Positions 53,332 through 62,459 of a stretch of 64,000 bases of DNA are shown in pieces. The notes under the pieces are model-generated. The model was not told the origin of the DNA. It saw nothing but the letters and a program-made list of their open reading frames with translations, and did not search any database. The first letter of the stretch is position 1. Every line of letters begins with the position of its first letter. Source of the stretch: Leptospira langatensis (GTDB lineage Bacteria > Spirochaetota > Leptospiria > Leptospirales > Leptospiraceae); contig NZ_RQER01000006.1 in assembly GCF_004770615.1 (NCBI RefSeq), positions 248,001-312,000 of the forward strand, in the 5' to 3' direction. A program made the position numbers and the translations under genes.

Positions 53332-53871
53332 ATGTCCTCGAACAGTCCAGTCTCCAGCTATATTTCTAGATTCCAGGCCGAGAAAGGTTCCATAAAAGCC
53401 TTTTTATCCAAGTTTCCTTTTTACGGAGACATCCTGAAAAATCATCAGTATTATGATGCGGACAGACTCGCAAGAGCGGAGCTTTCCAAAAGATTGGATT
53501 CCTTAAAAGAACCGATCCGAAGGATCGAAGAAGATTTCGTAAAAGACAGAAGGTTGGATCTAATCGGCTCTACAGAGGTCTTACTTTCACTAGTGGAAAG
53601 ATTGAAAAACGAGATCGTCGGTGCAAGCTACGGATTGAACGGACTAGGTACCGGTTTCAAGGCTACCGAATCCGAATTAGAAGCGCTTGCAGAATGGGAT
53701 TATTCCCTTCTTCATCATGCCGAAGAATTAGCCGAAAAGTGTAAGGCTCACGGTCTGACTAGGGAGTCTACAATGGACTCGGTAAGAGATTGGGTAAGCA
53801 AGTTCCGAGGAGAACTGGACGAATTCGATTCCGCTTTGAAGAAAAGAAGGGATGTCTTTCTAAAACAATAA
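53332..53871 (+). CDS. Helical protein upstream of SPFH gene, unknown function
   Basis: 179 residues, mostly alpha-helix with many charged residues: ADRLARAELSKRLDSLKEPIRRIEEDF, STEVLLSLVERLKNEIVGASYG, ESELEALAEWDYSLLHHAEELAEKC. A central glycine-rich turn (YGLNGLGTGF) resembles membrane-contact loops. No signal peptide. Located 58 bases before the SPFH-protein gene on the same strand, so they probably act together. Confidence 0.72.
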   Translation: MSSNSPVSSYISRFQAEKGSIKAFLSKFPFYGDILKNHQYYDADRLARAELSKRLDSLKEPIRRIEEDFVKDRRLDLIGSTEVLLSLVERLKNEIVGASYGLNGLGTGFKATESELEALAEWDYSLLHHAEELAEKCKAHGLTRESTMDSVRDWVSKFRGELDEFDSALKKRRDVFLKQ

Positions 53872-53929
53872 TCTGATTTTTGATTTGCCCTAAGTTAATA
53901 CGGGAATAAAATATTTCCAAGGAGTTTGT

Positions 53930-54925
53930 ATGGCATTAATAGACGTGATCAAATACGAGGGACAACCGGGAGAAGTTGTCTGGAAATTTCCCAGAAACGA
54001 TATCAGTACTTTCGGACAACTCGTAGTAAACGAAAGCCAAGAGGCTATCTTCTTTAAGGAAGGGAAAGCCCTGGATGTTTTCGGAGCGGGAACCCATACC
54101 TTAAAGACCGGTAACGTTCCTATCTTGGAAAAATTGGTGAACCTTCCCTTCGGAGGACAAACTCCTTTCACTGCCGAAGTGGTTTTTATCAACAAGGCAT
54201 TGGTGCAATTGAAATGGGGAACTCCCGCACCTGTCCAAGTCGAAGATCCGAAGTACATGATCACTCTGGGTCTGAGAGCAAACGGTTCTTATAATATCAA
54301 GATCACGGATTCAAAAGCATTCGCAGTGGGAGTAGTAGGAGCAAGAGGCGCTTACACCCAGGACCAAATTGATAGCTTCTTGCGTCCTATGATCGTGACC
54401 AGACTGAGTGATTTTCTGGCAGAAGTGGTCTTAAAATCGGGCGAGCCTATCACCAAGCTGAACCAATATCTGGAAGAAGCTTCCTCCGCAGGAAAAACAA
54501 AGATACAACCGGACTTCTCTAAGTACGGAATTGAGGTCGTGGATTTCTTCGTACAATCCATCAACTTCGATCAGAACGATCCGAATTTCCAAAAGATCCA
54601 AAAAGTACTCACAGACAAATTCGAGATCGAAACCCTCGGCGGAATGTACCAACAAAAAAGGATGTTGGATATCGGAGAGGCTGCAGCCAAGAACGAAAGC
54701 GGAAATGCAGGCCAAGGAATGTCTGCGGGCCTAGGTCTTGGTATGGGAATGAACATGGGAAATATGATGTCCGGAATGGCAGCAGGCCAGAACAATACCG
54801 GAGCAGCAAATAACCAAAACGATGCGAGCGCTCGTCTCCAGAAACTGAAGAGTATGCTGGATCAGGGCCTGATTTCCCAGGAAGAATTTGATGCCAAAAA
54901 AAAGGACATTTTAAACTCTATCTAA
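53930..54925 (+). CDS. SPFH-domain protein with C-terminal SHOCT domain (YdjI-like)
   Basis: 331 residues. The N-terminal 250 residues are an SPFH/band-7-type domain of the virion-core-protein-like group: EVVWKFPRNDISTFGQLVVNESQEAIFFKEG, FGAGTHTLKTGNVPIL, SYNIKITDSKAF. A Gly/Met-rich linker (GMSAGLGLGMGMNMGNMMSG) follows, then a SHOCT motif (LQKLKSMLDQGLISQEEFDAKKKDIL). Such proteins form rings at membranes and recruit partners. ATG with AAGGAG upstream. Followed by thrC after 3 bases. Confidence 0.88.
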   Translation: MALIDVIKYEGQPGEVVWKFPRNDISTFGQLVVNESQEAIFFKEGKALDVFGAGTHTLKTGNVPILEKLVNLPFGGQTPFTAEVVFINKALVQLKWGTPAPVQVEDPKYMITLGLRANGSYNIKITDSKAFAVGVVGARGAYTQDQIDSFLRPMIVTRLSDFLAEVVLKSGEPITKLNQYLEEASSAGKTKIQPDFSKYGIEVVDFFVQSINFDQNDPNFQKIQKVLTDKFEIETLGGMYQQKRMLDIGEAAAKNESGNAGQGMSAGLGLGMGMNMGNMMSGMAAGQNNTGAANNQNDASARLQKLKSMLDQGLISQEEFDAKKKDILNSI

Positions 54926-54928
54926 AGT

Positions 54929-56305
54929 ATGAGTTTAACCTTCACCAAGTTGAAAGCGGAGTTCCGCTGTATCAACGATTCCTGCGGAGCTACTTACGAT
55001 CTGAACGAGGTCGTATACGAATGTCGTAAATGTGGGAGCCTTCTACAAGTCTCCCACGACATAAACGCTCTCAAGGAAACTTCCGGAAAGGAATGGAGGG
55101 AATTATTCGACTCTCGATTGGGTTCGGTAAAATTCCCGAATACTTCCGGCATTTGGAATAAGAGAGAATGGGTTCTTCCTCAAGTAGAAGATTCCGAGAT
55201 CGTAAGTTCCGGTGAAGGTCTATCGCATTTATTTCATTCCGAAAGACTGACCAAGCATTTCGGTTTGAGCGGATTATGGATCAAACAATGTGGGATCTCT
55301 CACACCGGTTCCTTCAAGGATCTTGGCATGACCGTTCTTCTCAGCCAGGTCAAACATATGTTAAATGCCGGAGTCAAGATCCGTGCAGTTGCCTGTGCGA
55401 GCTCCGGAGATACTTCTGCTGCCCTAGCTTCTTATGCTGCCAAAGCAGGAGTTCCAGCCATCATCTTCTTGCCCGCAGGTAAAGTCTCTCAGGCACAATT
55501 GATCCAGCCAGTTTCCAACGGAGCAAAAGTAATCGCACTCGAAACAGACTTCGACGGTTGCATGAAGATCGTAAAAGAAGTCACCAAAGAAGCCGGGATC
55601 TACTTGGCAAATTCCATGAACAGTCTCCGCATCGAAGGACAGAAAACGATCGCGCCTGAGATCGTGCAGCAGTTAGAATGGAATGTTCCGGATTGGGTGA
55701 TCATTCCTGGAGGAAATCTAGGTAACGTGTCTGCATTAGGCGCAGGCTTCGAGATGGCCAAGGAATTAGGACTCATCGATAAACTACCGAGGATCGTGCT
55801 TGCCCAAGCGGAGAATGCGAATCCATTATACCTTTCTTATTTAAAGAATTTTGAAGAATTCAGTCCTATAGATGCAAAACCTACTCTTGCTTCCGCAATC
55901 CAGATCGGGAACCCGGTCTCCGTGCAAAAGGCAATCCGCACCTTAAAGAAATTCAATGGGATCGTAGAACAAGCGAGCGAGGCTGAACTTTCGGAGGCTT
56001 CTGCCAAGACGGACCTATTTGGATTGTACAATGATCCTCATACCGGGGTTGCGCTTGCGGCACTCTACAAACTCAGGACCAAGGGAACCATTTCCAAGGG
56101 AGAAAAAGTGGTCGTCATATCTACCGCTCACGGTTTGAAATTCACCGAATTCAAACTCAAATTCCATGAAGGAAAGATCCAAGGGACGGACCCTAAATTG
56201 GCGAACGTTATTCGCTCCTGCAAGCCAGAGGTAGGAGCCGTAATGGACGAAATTAGCGGTTTTTTGAATTCAGGTACGACTCTTAATCTAAAAGATATTC
56301 TGTAA
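54929..56305 (+). CDS. thrC: Threonine synthase
   Basis: 458-residue PLP enzyme converting O-phosphohomoserine to threonine. N-terminal zinc-ribbon-like Cys14, Cys19, Cys32, Cys35; the PLP lysine is Lys130 in HTGSFKDLGM; ACASSGDTSAALASYAAKAG is the cofactor-phosphate loop and IPGGNLGNVSALGAGF the glycine-rich loop. Tightly downstream of the SPFH gene (3 bases), which is an odd partner for an amino acid enzyme. ATG start 54929. Confidence 0.92.
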   Translation: MSLTFTKLKAEFRCINDSCGATYDLNEVVYECRKCGSLLQVSHDINALKETSGKEWRELFDSRLGSVKFPNTSGIWNKREWVLPQVEDSEIVSSGEGLSHLFHSERLTKHFGLSGLWIKQCGISHTGSFKDLGMTVLLSQVKHMLNAGVKIRAVACASSGDTSAALASYAAKAGVPAIIFLPAGKVSQAQLIQPVSNGAKVIALETDFDGCMKIVKEVTKEAGIYLANSMNSLRIEGQKTIAPEIVQQLEWNVPDWVIIPGGNLGNVSALGAGFEMAKELGLIDKLPRIVLAQAENANPLYLSYLKNFEEFSPIDAKPTLASAIQIGNPVSVQKAIRTLKKFNGIVEQASEAELSEASAKTDLFGLYNDPHTGVALAALYKLRTKGTISKGEKVVVISTAHGLKFTEFKLKFHEGKIQGTDPKLANVIRSCKPEVGAVMDEISGFLNSGTTLNLKDIL

Positions 56306-56455
56306 GGTTTACCTGGAAAGGGCAGAAGACTTATTTCCTTACAAGTAAACGCTTGTTTTTTTTCAATTTTGCCTGAAATTATCTCTTCTTTTTTCGTAAC
56401 ACATTTTCGTTTTTTTCTCGTAAGCGAGGTAGGGTCCGTATAATCGAGAATCCAA

Positions 56456-57190
56456 ATGTACGAGGGAATCGAGGAACTTCCCCAAGAATTCCTCTTCGAG
56501 GTCGAGACGGCCGTAAAAAAAGAAGAGCCGATATCGATCATTACCTACGTCCTGAGTACTCGGGGCGAAAATAAACTCAAACATATCCTTCAAAGTATAC
56601 TCTCTAAATATCACAGAGAGGATCTAATCGAATTACTATTCACTTCCGCAAAAGAGCTGATCGTTAACGCGACAAAAGCAGCCATCAAACGCGTTCTATT
56701 CAAAGAGCTGGGTTTGAATATAGGAGATCCATCCCAGTACGACCTAGGAATGGAATCTTTTAAGGAAAACCTGGTCAGCAGAAAATTCCCTTATTATCGC
56801 AGAAAGATGAAGGAGCATGGTCTCTTCGTAAAAGTTACTGTGAGTTTTTCTTCCGATCGGATCGTTCTTCTCGTGCAGAATAATTTTACATTAGCAATAC
56901 GAGAAGAAAAGAGGATCCGAGAGAAATTCGTTCATTCGAAAGAATTTGACAATCTCTTCGAATACTATATGAAATACGGTGATACCACAGAAGGTGCAGG
57001 AATGGGTATCACAATGGTTGAGATACTGGTAGCCCAAAGCGGCTATGACCGGCATTTGTTTACTATCTATAGTAGGCAGTCCGAAAATAGAACGGTTGCC
57101 AGAGTCGAGATCCCATTAGCGGATTCTTATGTACCTCGAAGACAAAGATATCAAAAATGGTTACAAGAAAAGGCTAGTGGCTTAGCATGA
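56456..57190 (+). CDS. Stand-alone GHKL-ATPase-like protein, paralogue of the HDOD protein N-terminus
   Basis: 244 residues. It shares the N-terminal layout of the HDOD protein at 7937-9457: ELIVNATKAAIKRVLFKELGLNI (N-box-like, Asn71), GMESFKENLVSRK, LVQNNFTLAI (141-143 at the G1-box position), KEFDNLFEYYMKYGDTTEGAGMGIT (G2-box-like, 179-186). No HDOD or other output domain follows. The lack of the usual Asp of D-x-G-x-G suggests altered nucleotide binding. ATG 56456. Followed after 39 bases by a gene for a tail-anchored protein. Confidence 0.75.
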   Translation: MYEGIEELPQEFLFEVETAVKKEEPISIITYVLSTRGENKLKHILQSILSKYHREDLIELLFTSAKELIVNATKAAIKRVLFKELGLNIGDPSQYDLGMESFKENLVSRKFPYYRRKMKEHGLFVKVTVSFSSDRIVLLVQNNFTLAIREEKRIREKFVHSKEFDNLFEYYMKYGDTTEGAGMGITMVEILVAQSGYDRHLFTIYSRQSENRTVARVEIPLADSYVPRRQRYQKWLQEKASGLA

Positions 57191-57229
57191 CCTAATAAAG
57201 CCGCTAATATCGGTTAGGCCTGAGCAAAC

Positions 57230-58315
57230 ATGGAACAGAACCCGCAAACAAGCAAGCTCCAAGAACAGGCGAATCAAATGAATCTTGCCTTGGAATCCGT
57301 TCATACCGAAGAACAAGCAATCGAATTAATCCAAGGCAAAATCAAAGACGCCTATTTACTCAAACTACGGATCGATATCGAAAATAGAGCCGGAGTAGTT
57401 TTGGGATTACTCTCCCGATACAAGAACGAATTTCTGGAATTATACTCTTTATTCTCCAACGCTCCTACGATCCGTAAGATACGGACTTTCGAGGACTTCG
57501 GACAGATCTCTCACGATATCGCCGAAGCTGCGAGAGAAGAAGCTCCCGATCCGGGATTGTCCGAACAGATCGGAAGAATACTTCACACGAAGTTAAATAA
57601 ACAAATATTAGAACAATATTATCCTATGTGGGATCGTAACGATCCTTCTGCTCTGATCAATCTCTTGGAGAATCAGATCAAGACTGCGATGAAGATCAAT
57701 ATGATCCGAGTCCAAGCCGACGTAGAATTCGTTTCCAGTTTGAAATGCAGAGGAAAGAGTTTCTTCACAGGTATAATACAGCCTATCGCAAAACCTCCTG
57801 AAGAAGTTGCCGAAGGCAGCGGTCCTGTGGACAATATCGATCCGGAAAAAGCGGCAGTGCTTAGACAGATCGAGACTATTCGCAAGGGCTTCGGAAGAGT
57901 GGTACAGGCTAAGACAATTCTCTCCCCCGTAAACGGGATCGACTTCGACGAGCTAAATGAAGGAGACAAGATCCTTCTGCAACTCCCTGCGGTTTCTCCT
58001 GAGGAAAAGGCGATCGCTAAGACCTTGGGTGCGATGGACAAGGATGGGAATGTTAAGCCTGTAATCGGTACCTTTGTAGGGATCGCTTCCGGCAAGAATG
58101 AATATCATATCTTTGCAAAAGGACCAGCAGGTGCGCTCTTGCAAGCCTTCGAAGAAAGACCAGTCCGTTTAGCCAGACCTAAGACTGCCGGAGGGGCTGC
58201 TCCTCGTCCTGCGGGAATGTCCGGCAAATCCGAATCCGGCGGTACTCTCAACTATGTGATCTTAGTGGGAGTGGTTCTCCTAGTGGGACTGCTTGCGTTT
58301 ATTCTTTTGAAATAA
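57230..58315 (+). CDS. Tail-anchored protein of unknown function
   Basis: 361 residues with a mostly cytosolic region and one C-terminal membrane helix (LNYVILVGVVLLVGLLAFIL). N-terminal half helical with Glu/Gln-rich segments; a beta-rich part (ILSPVNGIDFDELNEGDKILLQLP) precedes a Gly/Pro-rich linker. No known family. Probably works with the GHKL-like protein encoded just upstream. Ends before a clear terminator. Confidence 0.7.
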   Translation: MEQNPQTSKLQEQANQMNLALESVHTEEQAIELIQGKIKDAYLLKLRIDIENRAGVVLGLLSRYKNEFLELYSLFSNAPTIRKIRTFEDFGQISHDIAEAAREEAPDPGLSEQIGRILHTKLNKQILEQYYPMWDRNDPSALINLLENQIKTAMKINMIRVQADVEFVSSLKCRGKSFFTGIIQPIAKPPEEVAEGSGPVDNIDPEKAAVLRQIETIRKGFGRVVQAKTILSPVNGIDFDELNEGDKILLQLPAVSPEEKAIAKTLGAMDKDGNVKPVIGTFVGIASGKNEYHIFAKGPAGALLQAFEERPVRLARPKTAGGAAPRPAGMSGKSESGGTLNYVILVGVVLLVGLLAFILLK

Positions 58316-58345
58316 GGAAACACGAGCGAACGGCTCCAAGAAAAT

Positions 58346-58377
58346 AAAAAAGCCTCTCAGATCCGAGAGGCTTTTTT
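58346..58377. terminator. Bidirectional intrinsic terminator
   Basis: Perfect stem AAAAAAGCCTCTC and GAGAGGCTTTTTT around AGATCC, with T-runs in both directions. It serves the tail-anchored protein gene on plus and leuS on minus, which converge here. Confidence 0.93.
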
Positions 58378-58404
58378 GTATCAGGATCGATCTTCTTAAT
58401 CTTC

Positions 58405-61056
58405 TTAACCGACTACCAGATTCACAAGTTTGCCAGGAACATAGATCTCCTTTCGGATCTGCTTGCCATCCAAGAAGACTTGCACTTTGTCCAAGGCCTT
58501 TGCGATCTGGAGAGCTTCCTCCTGTCCTATTTCTTTCGGGGCCTTGAATTCTCCTCTTAGCTTTCCGTTTACCTGTACTACGATCAGTATCTCGTCATCC
58601 GTTAAATACTTTTCTTCGTAACTTGGAAAGGCTTCATAGGTTAAGGAATCCTTTTTGCCTGCCAGGGCCCAAAGCTCTTCCGCCAAATGGGGAGCGAACG
58701 GTGCGATCAAAAGCAGGAATGTCTCCAAGATCTTGCGTGGCCTACGAGTACTAGGTGTCAGCTCGTTCACGAAGATCATCAACTGAGAGATCGCTGTATT
58801 GAAGGAGAAATGATTGATATCGTCTTCTATCTTCTTGATGGTCCTGTGAAGTATCTTTAATTCGTCTTCGTTCGGCTCTATGTCTTCCAAACGGAAAGAT
58901 TCCTCTGCTCCGGAATGATACAATCGCCAAACTCGATTCAGAAAACGAAAGACACCTTCGACTCCTCTGGTGCTCCAAGGCTTGACCATCTCGAACGGTC
59001 CCATGAACATTTCGAAAAGTCTCAGACTATCCGCTCCGAAATTTGTGACTACCTCGTCCGGATTGATCACATTCCCGAGAGACTTGGACATTTTTCTTTT
59101 GTCTTCCCCCAGGATCAGACCTTGGTGAACCAATTTCTTAAAAGGCTCCGGAGTGGTCACATGCCCAAGGTCGAATAGTACCTTATGCCAAAAGCGAGAA
59201 TACAATAAGTGGAGTACAGCATGTTCCGCTCCGCCCACATATAAGTCCACGGGCATCCATGCCTTTTCCAATTCGGGATCCACAAATTGTTTCGGGTTCT
59301 CCGGATCAATATAACGCAGATAATACCAGCAAGAACCAGCCCATTGAGGCATGGTATTCGTTTCTCTGATCCCGATTTCTCCGGTTTCCGGATCCTTGTA
59401 TTTCAACCAATCTCCTGCTAAAGCCAAAGGAGATTCTCCCGTTCCGGAAGGTTTAAATTCTGATAAATTAGGAAGTTCTAATGGAAGTTCCGATTCTGGG
59501 ATTGCCTTACTGACCCCGGAAGGATAATGCACGAGAGGGATCGGTTCTCCCCAGTATCTTTGGCGGGCAAAGAGCCAGTCTCTTAGCTTGAACTGTACTT
59601 TCTTACGGCCGATATTCTTCTTTTCCGCCCAATCGGCGATCTTTGAGAATGCATCCTTGTATTTGAGACCGTCTATGGAGATCTCAGTAGAAGAAGAATT
59701 GATACAAACAGATTCCTTGGAATCGAAGGCACCTTGAGAAAGATCTCCTTGGATAACAGGTACAATTTCCAGGCCGAATGCCTTTGCGAACTCGTAGTCT
59801 CTTTGGTCATGGGCAGGAACAGCCATGATAGCACCTGTCCCATATCCATATAGAACGTAATCTCCGATCCAAACTTGGATCTTCTTAGAAGGATCCGCAG
59901 GATTCAAAACATAAGCACCCGTAAAGACTCCGGATTTTTCTTTAGAAAGTTCTGTTCTATCCAAATCACTCTTGAGAGCAGAAGTCTTTTTGTATTCCTG
60001 CACCTTCTCCCATTGTTCGGAAGAAGTAAGTACATCCACTAAAGGATGTTCCGGCGCAAGGACCATATAGGTCACACCGAATACTGTATCCGGACGAGTG
60101 GTATATACCTTCACACCACCGAGGCTGAGCTCTTTTACATTCCGAAGTTTTTCGTCCAGTTTTGCTTTCGCTTCTTCTACCCTTTTGGAAGTAGAAGATT
60201 CAAAAGGAAAAACGAGTTCAAGTCCCTCACTCTTTCCGATCCAATTCTTTTGCATTTCCAATGTGGATTGAGGCCAAGAAACAAGACTTAAGTCCTCTAA
60301 TAATCTCTCCGCGTACGCGGTGATCCGCATCATGTATTGGCGCATCGGCTTGCGAACCACTTCGTAGCCCTTGCCTACCCATTCCTCTACTTCTTCGTTT
60401 GCAAGAACGGTTCCCAAACCGGGACACCAGTTTACAGGGATCTCCGCTTGGTACACTAAACGGAAATCGGAGAGTATCATATCCTTCTTTGCATTTGGAT
60501 ATTCCTTCCAATCCTTTGCGGAGAAGGCTTCGAGGTCCTCGAATCCTTCCGATCCTTTGGTCTCGAACCTTTTGATCAACTCGGAGATCGGTTTTGCTTG
60601 GGAAGCCTGCGGATCGTACCAGGATTCATACAGTTTCAGGAAGATCCATTGGGTGAATTTGTAGTATTTCGGGTCTGTGGTGGAGATTTCTCTATCCCAA
60701 TCGTATGAAAGACCAATCAATTTGATCTGTCTTCGGAAATTATCCACATTTTGCTTGGTAGTTAAGGCAGGATGGATGCCTGTTTGCATAGCATATCGTT
60801 CTGCAGGAAGACCAAACGCATCCCATCCCATCGGATGAAGGACTTCAAAGCCTTTCATCCTCTTGTATCTGGAAACTATGTCCGTTGCCGTATAGCCCTC
60901 AGGGTGTCCAACGTGCAATCCCGCGCCTGAGGGATAAGGAAACATATCTAGACAATAGAATTTTGGCTTCTTAGAGTGTAGATCCGTCCGAAAAGAAGAG
61001 CCTTTTTCCCAGTATGATTGCCATTTTGATTCAATTTCCCGAAACGGATAGTCCAT
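58405..61056 (-). CDS. leuS: Leucyl-tRNA synthetase
   Basis: 883-residue class I synthetase. The HIGH-like motif is HVGH in PYPSGAGLHVGHPEGYT, an editing domain (CP1) sits between TTRPDTVFGVTYMVLAPEH and GTGAIMAVPAHDQRDYEF, the catalytic KMSKS is in DKRKMSKSLGN, and the C-terminal anticodon and tail domains end in QIRKEIYVPGKLVNLVV. Length is normal. Start ATG 61056. It shares a bidirectional terminator with the plus-strand gene. Confidence 0.97.
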   Translation of the reverse strand: MDYPFREIESKWQSYWEKGSSFRTDLHSKKPKFYCLDMFPYPSGAGLHVGHPEGYTATDIVSRYKRMKGFEVLHPMGWDAFGLPAERYAMQTGIHPALTTKQNVDNFRRQIKLIGLSYDWDREISTTDPKYYKFTQWIFLKLYESWYDPQASQAKPISELIKRFETKGSEGFEDLEAFSAKDWKEYPNAKKDMILSDFRLVYQAEIPVNWCPGLGTVLANEEVEEWVGKGYEVVRKPMRQYMMRITAYAERLLEDLSLVSWPQSTLEMQKNWIGKSEGLELVFPFESSTSKRVEEAKAKLDEKLRNVKELSLGGVKVYTTRPDTVFGVTYMVLAPEHPLVDVLTSSEQWEKVQEYKKTSALKSDLDRTELSKEKSGVFTGAYVLNPADPSKKIQVWIGDYVLYGYGTGAIMAVPAHDQRDYEFAKAFGLEIVPVIQGDLSQGAFDSKESVCINSSSTEISIDGLKYKDAFSKIADWAEKKNIGRKKVQFKLRDWLFARQRYWGEPIPLVHYPSGVSKAIPESELPLELPNLSEFKPSGTGESPLALAGDWLKYKDPETGEIGIRETNTMPQWAGSCWYYLRYIDPENPKQFVDPELEKAWMPVDLYVGGAEHAVLHLLYSRFWHKVLFDLGHVTTPEPFKKLVHQGLILGEDKRKMSKSLGNVINPDEVVTNFGADSLRLFEMFMGPFEMVKPWSTRGVEGVFRFLNRVWRLYHSGAEESFRLEDIEPNEDELKILHRTIKKIEDDINHFSFNTAISQLMIFVNELTPSTRRPRKILETFLLLIAPFAPHLAEELWALAGKKDSLTYEAFPSYEEKYLTDDEILIVVQVNGKLRGEFKAPKEIGQEEALQIAKALDKVQVFLDGKQIRKEIYVPGKLVNLVVG

Positions 61057-61160
61057 ACCGTGAAGTTTTTTAGTCCGGCCTAGAATCCAATTCTTTTTTA
61101 TGAAGCAGAAGGACCTTTCAGAAAGGGAACCTTACCGTACATACTCGGTCAGAAATGAAG

Positions 61161-61183
61161 AAAGCCGGTAGAAACCGGCTTTT
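61161..61183 (-). terminator. Probable terminator after small zinc-ribbon gene
   Basis: AAAGCCGG and CCGGCTTT form a stem with a short loop. It lies about 60 bases beyond the stop of the small zinc-ribbon gene (minus strand) and before leuS. The following minus-strand sequence is only moderately T-rich. Confidence 0.5.
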
Positions 61184-61245
61184 AAGGAGCAAACTAAGCT
61201 GTAATTGCTTAGATGTAGTTAAAAATGGGATGGAAGGAAACGAAC

Positions 61246-61434
61246 TTATTTACGTATGGAGTCAATAACCTTAATCAATCGTTTAAAAGTTTGGTTCAAG
61301 CAGTCACGACATAGATCGTACTGAAAGAGATTCGGCGTTTGTTTGCCGCATCCTTTGCAATTGAGTTGCTTGCTTTGCGCTCGGGTGAGTTCCGCTTCTT
61401 GTTCGTTGAATTCCGTCACAGTTAGTAATTGCAT
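61246..61434 (-). CDS. Small zinc-ribbon protein
   Basis: 62 residues from ATG 61434 (MQLLTVTEF), with GGGAG four bases upstream; ATG 61455 lacks such a site. Two CxxC pairs (NCKGCGKQ and LCRDCLNQ) separated by 15 residues form a likely zinc ribbon, with a basic C-terminal helix. Such proteins may bind nucleic acid or serve as adaptors. Unknown function. Confidence 0.68.
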   Translation of the reverse strand: MQLLTVTEFNEQEAELTRAQSKQLNCKGCGKQTPNLFQYDLCRDCLNQTFKRLIKVIDSIRK

Positions 61435-61694
61435 TTTGCTCCCAGAAAAATCCATCTAATATGTTTTTATTTACGGAGTGTAAATAAGTCCGAAGGTGAG
61501 TTGCGTTTTCGGCTCTCGACTTCCGTATGTCGAGAGTTACTTTATAAAATCGGCTCATTCTAGAGTCAAAAAAAATTAGGTTGGATGTTTGTGAAAATGA
61601 CTGCAATTTTTTTGAAAAAAAATTCCAAGCGCGCTTTCCTTTGGAATAGTTTTTCAAGTACGGTTTTTTGCGAAGAAAATAAATTTCCGATCAA

Positions 61695-62459
61695 ATGCCG
61701 AGTTTAGGTCAGTCAAAAACAGAAGGTAGGTGCACATTGTTATCGATCACAGGCTTAAACAAGTCTTACACAGTTGCTGATCAACAGTTTAACGTATTAA
61801 AAGACGTTTCATTCCAGATAAAAGAAGGAGAATTTGTTGCGATCATTGGTCCTTCCGGCTCCGGCAAGTCTACGTTACTAGCTGTTTCAGCAGGATTAGA
61901 TAAAGCAGACTCAGGAAAAGTATTATTAGATGGAATATCCTTGTTCGAAAAAACGGAAGACGAACTTGCTAAGATTAGAGGAAAGCAGATCGGATTCATA
62001 TTCCAAAACTTTCAACTGATCAAAACGTTAAACGCACTAGAGAATGTTTGCCTTCCTCTCGCTTTGACCACAAACCTATCCGAAAAAGCGATCCAGGATA
62101 AGGCTATGTTCTGGTTGGAAAAAGTAGGCATCGCCCATAGAGCGCATAACTTTCCTAGCCAACTCTCAGGGGGTGAAGAACAAAGAGTTGCAATCGCAAG
62201 ATCATTTATTCATGAGCCTAAGTTATTATTCGCCGACGAACCTACTGCAAATCTAGATAAGAAGAATGGAGAGAATATCATGGCTCTCTTGAAAGGATTG
62301 AACAGGGATAGAAAATCCACTCTATTAGTGGTCACTCACGATCCCAAAGTAGCAGCGATCGCAGATCGTGTCCTAGAAATGAGGGACGGAGTCATCTTAA
62401 ACTCAGGAAAGTCCAAACCTTCTCCTAAGAAAGCCATTCAACGCGGGAAGAAGAAATGA
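61695..62459 (+). CDS. ABC transporter ATP-binding protein, LolD/YbbA-like
   Basis: 254 residues. Walker A GPSGSGKST, signature LSGGEEQRVAIARS, Walker B LLFADEP with TANLD, and the H-loop VVTHDPK. The FADEPTANLD segment and the KQIGFIFQNFQLI Q-loop mark the MacB/LolD/YbbA subgroup. The frame opens at ATG 61695, but TTG 61737 with AGGTAGGT upstream is an alternative start that fits the usual N-terminus. It overlaps the permease gene by four bases. Confidence 0.9.
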   Translation: MPSLGQSKTEGRCTLLSITGLNKSYTVADQQFNVLKDVSFQIKEGEFVAIIGPSGSGKSTLLAVSAGLDKADSGKVLLDGISLFEKTEDELAKIRGKQIGFIFQNFQLIKTLNALENVCLPLALTTNLSEKAIQDKAMFWLEKVGIAHRAHNFPSQLSGGEEQRVAIARSFIHEPKLLFADEPTANLDKKNGENIMALLKGLNRDRKSTLLVVTHDPKVAAIADRVLEMRDGVILNSGKSKPSPKKAIQRGKKK

